From NCBI GenBank assembly GCA_016200995.1, contig JACQDS010000081.1:1-5428 (forward strand): a stretch of 5,428 nt of DNA, in the 5' to 3' direction. The translations under genes were made by a program, and so were the position numbers. Below, piece after piece: positions 5,283 to 5,428 of this stretch. This DNA is from Candidatus Azambacteria bacterium (lineage in GTDB: Bacteria > Patescibacteriota > Minisyncoccia > GWC2-36-17 > M10-OD1-4). The notes under the pieces are model-generated. The model had not been told where the DNA came from, ran no database searches, and worked only from the letters and a program-made list of their open reading frames with translations. The first letter of the stretch is position 1; every line of letters begins with the position of its first letter.

Positions 5283-5385
5283 GCTTACCCCATTAGAGCC
5301 GAAGTAGCTCAGTTGGCAGAGCAGTGCTTTCGTAAAGCAAAGGTCGCGAGTTCGATTCTCGCCTTCGGCTCTAACGGGGTTAAGC
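5283..5385. repeat. Inverted repeat extending the tRNA acceptor stem
   Basis: The bases just outside the tRNA are complementary over a further 14 pairs: TTAGA/TCTAA (5293-5297 with 5370-5374), an A-C mismatch, ACCCC/GGGGT (5287-5291 with 5376-5380), a bulged T5381, then GCTT/AAGC (5283-5286 with 5382-5385). With the 7-bp acceptor stem this makes a stem of about 21 pairs capped by the tRNA body. The pairing even includes the discriminator position. Confidence 0.8.
5298..5370 (+). tRNA. tRNA-Thr, anticodon CGT
   Basis: A 73-nt cloverleaf folds cleanly: acceptor GCCGAAG/CTTCGGC, T8 A9, D stem GCTC/GAGC with loop AGTTGGCA, anticodon stem 5324-5328 with 5336-5340 and loop TTCGTAA (anticodon CGT at 5331-5333, reading ACG), variable loop AGGTC, and T arm GCGAG-TTCGATT-CTCGC. 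The 27-43 pair is a G-A mismatch. The discriminator is T, and CCA is not encoded, so tailing by a CCA-adding enzyme is needed. It starts 18 bases after the PAP2 stop with no clear promoter, so co-transcription with the operon is possible. Threonine identity is inferred from the anticodon alone. Confidence 0.9.
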
Positions 5386-5428
5386 AGAGCGACGCATTCG
5401 TAACGCGTAGGTCAGCGGTTCGATCCCG
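5384..5428 (+). tRNA. tRNA-like 3' half, anticodon CGT, runs off the window
   Basis: From GCAGAGC onward the sequence reads as a tRNA from the 3' side of the D arm: GAGC, G26, anticodon stem ACGCA/CGCGT with an A-C mismatch next to the loop, loop TTCGTAA (anticodon CGT at 5399-5401), variable loop AGGTC, then T stem AGCGG, loop TTCGATC and the start of CCG. A matching 5' half is not convincing: the only GCTC for a D stem (5368-5371) lies inside the acceptor stem of the preceding tRNA and would need a 15-nt D loop. It may be a decayed or partial tRNA copy, an attachment-site remnant, or an unusual tRNA. The window ends before the acceptor strand. Confidence 0.45.

Noticed and set aside
5359..5428. 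A complete second tRNA overlapping the first
   Set aside because: Its D stem would have to use bases of the first acceptor stem with a 15-nt D loop, and the acceptor strand is not visible. The bases 5374-5385 are better explained as the partner of the first tRNA's leader.

Overview
The window looks like a chromosomal piece from a small-genome, candidate-phyla-radiation bacterium, most likely Patescibacteria/Parcubacteria. This rests on recalled style, not a search: tightly packed short genes, a MurJ with the divergent C-terminal half seen in that group, a short FtsB/DivIC-like protein with a single membrane segment, a short DgkA-type kinase, AT-rich intergenic DNA and mostly absent Shine-Dalgarno sequences. 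All complete genes end in TAA or TAG and none contains an in-frame TGA, so the standard code fits and nothing suggests UGA reassignment.

Layout. Bases 1-929 hold the 3' part of murJ (lipid II flippase), cut by the left edge. Bases 930-1478 are a 549-base protein-free stretch that is far from empty. It has a pair of loop-inverted hairpins, a run of ten G, a near-perfect sigma70 promoter, a structured non-coding RNA of about 250 nt (closing helix, three-way junction, candidate pseudoknot, terminator), and a 128-bp imperfect palindrome just before lepA. lepA (1479-3287) follows, with a -10 box so close to its ATG that a leaderless transcript is likely. A 33-residue membrane protein lies on the minus strand (3289-3390), divergent from a tight four-gene plus-strand operon: ftsB/divIC-like, dut, dgkA-type undecaprenol kinase and a PAP2 phosphatase (3416-5279). 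The right end carries a tRNA-Thr(CGT) inside a long inverted repeat, then a second tRNA-like 3' half with the same anticodon, cut by the right edge.

How the genes fit together. MurJ, the DgkA-type kinase and the PAP2 phosphatase all handle the undecaprenyl lipid carrier of cell-wall synthesis: flipping lipid II, making Und-P from undecaprenol, and making Und-P from Und-PP. The FtsB/DivIC-like protein links this to septum formation. LepA and the tRNA belong to translation, and dUTPase to nucleotide sanitation. The most unusual part is the non-coding RNA locus flanked by palindromic elements. The RNA is probably abundant, and its family could not be fixed by eye (raiA-type is a weak guess).
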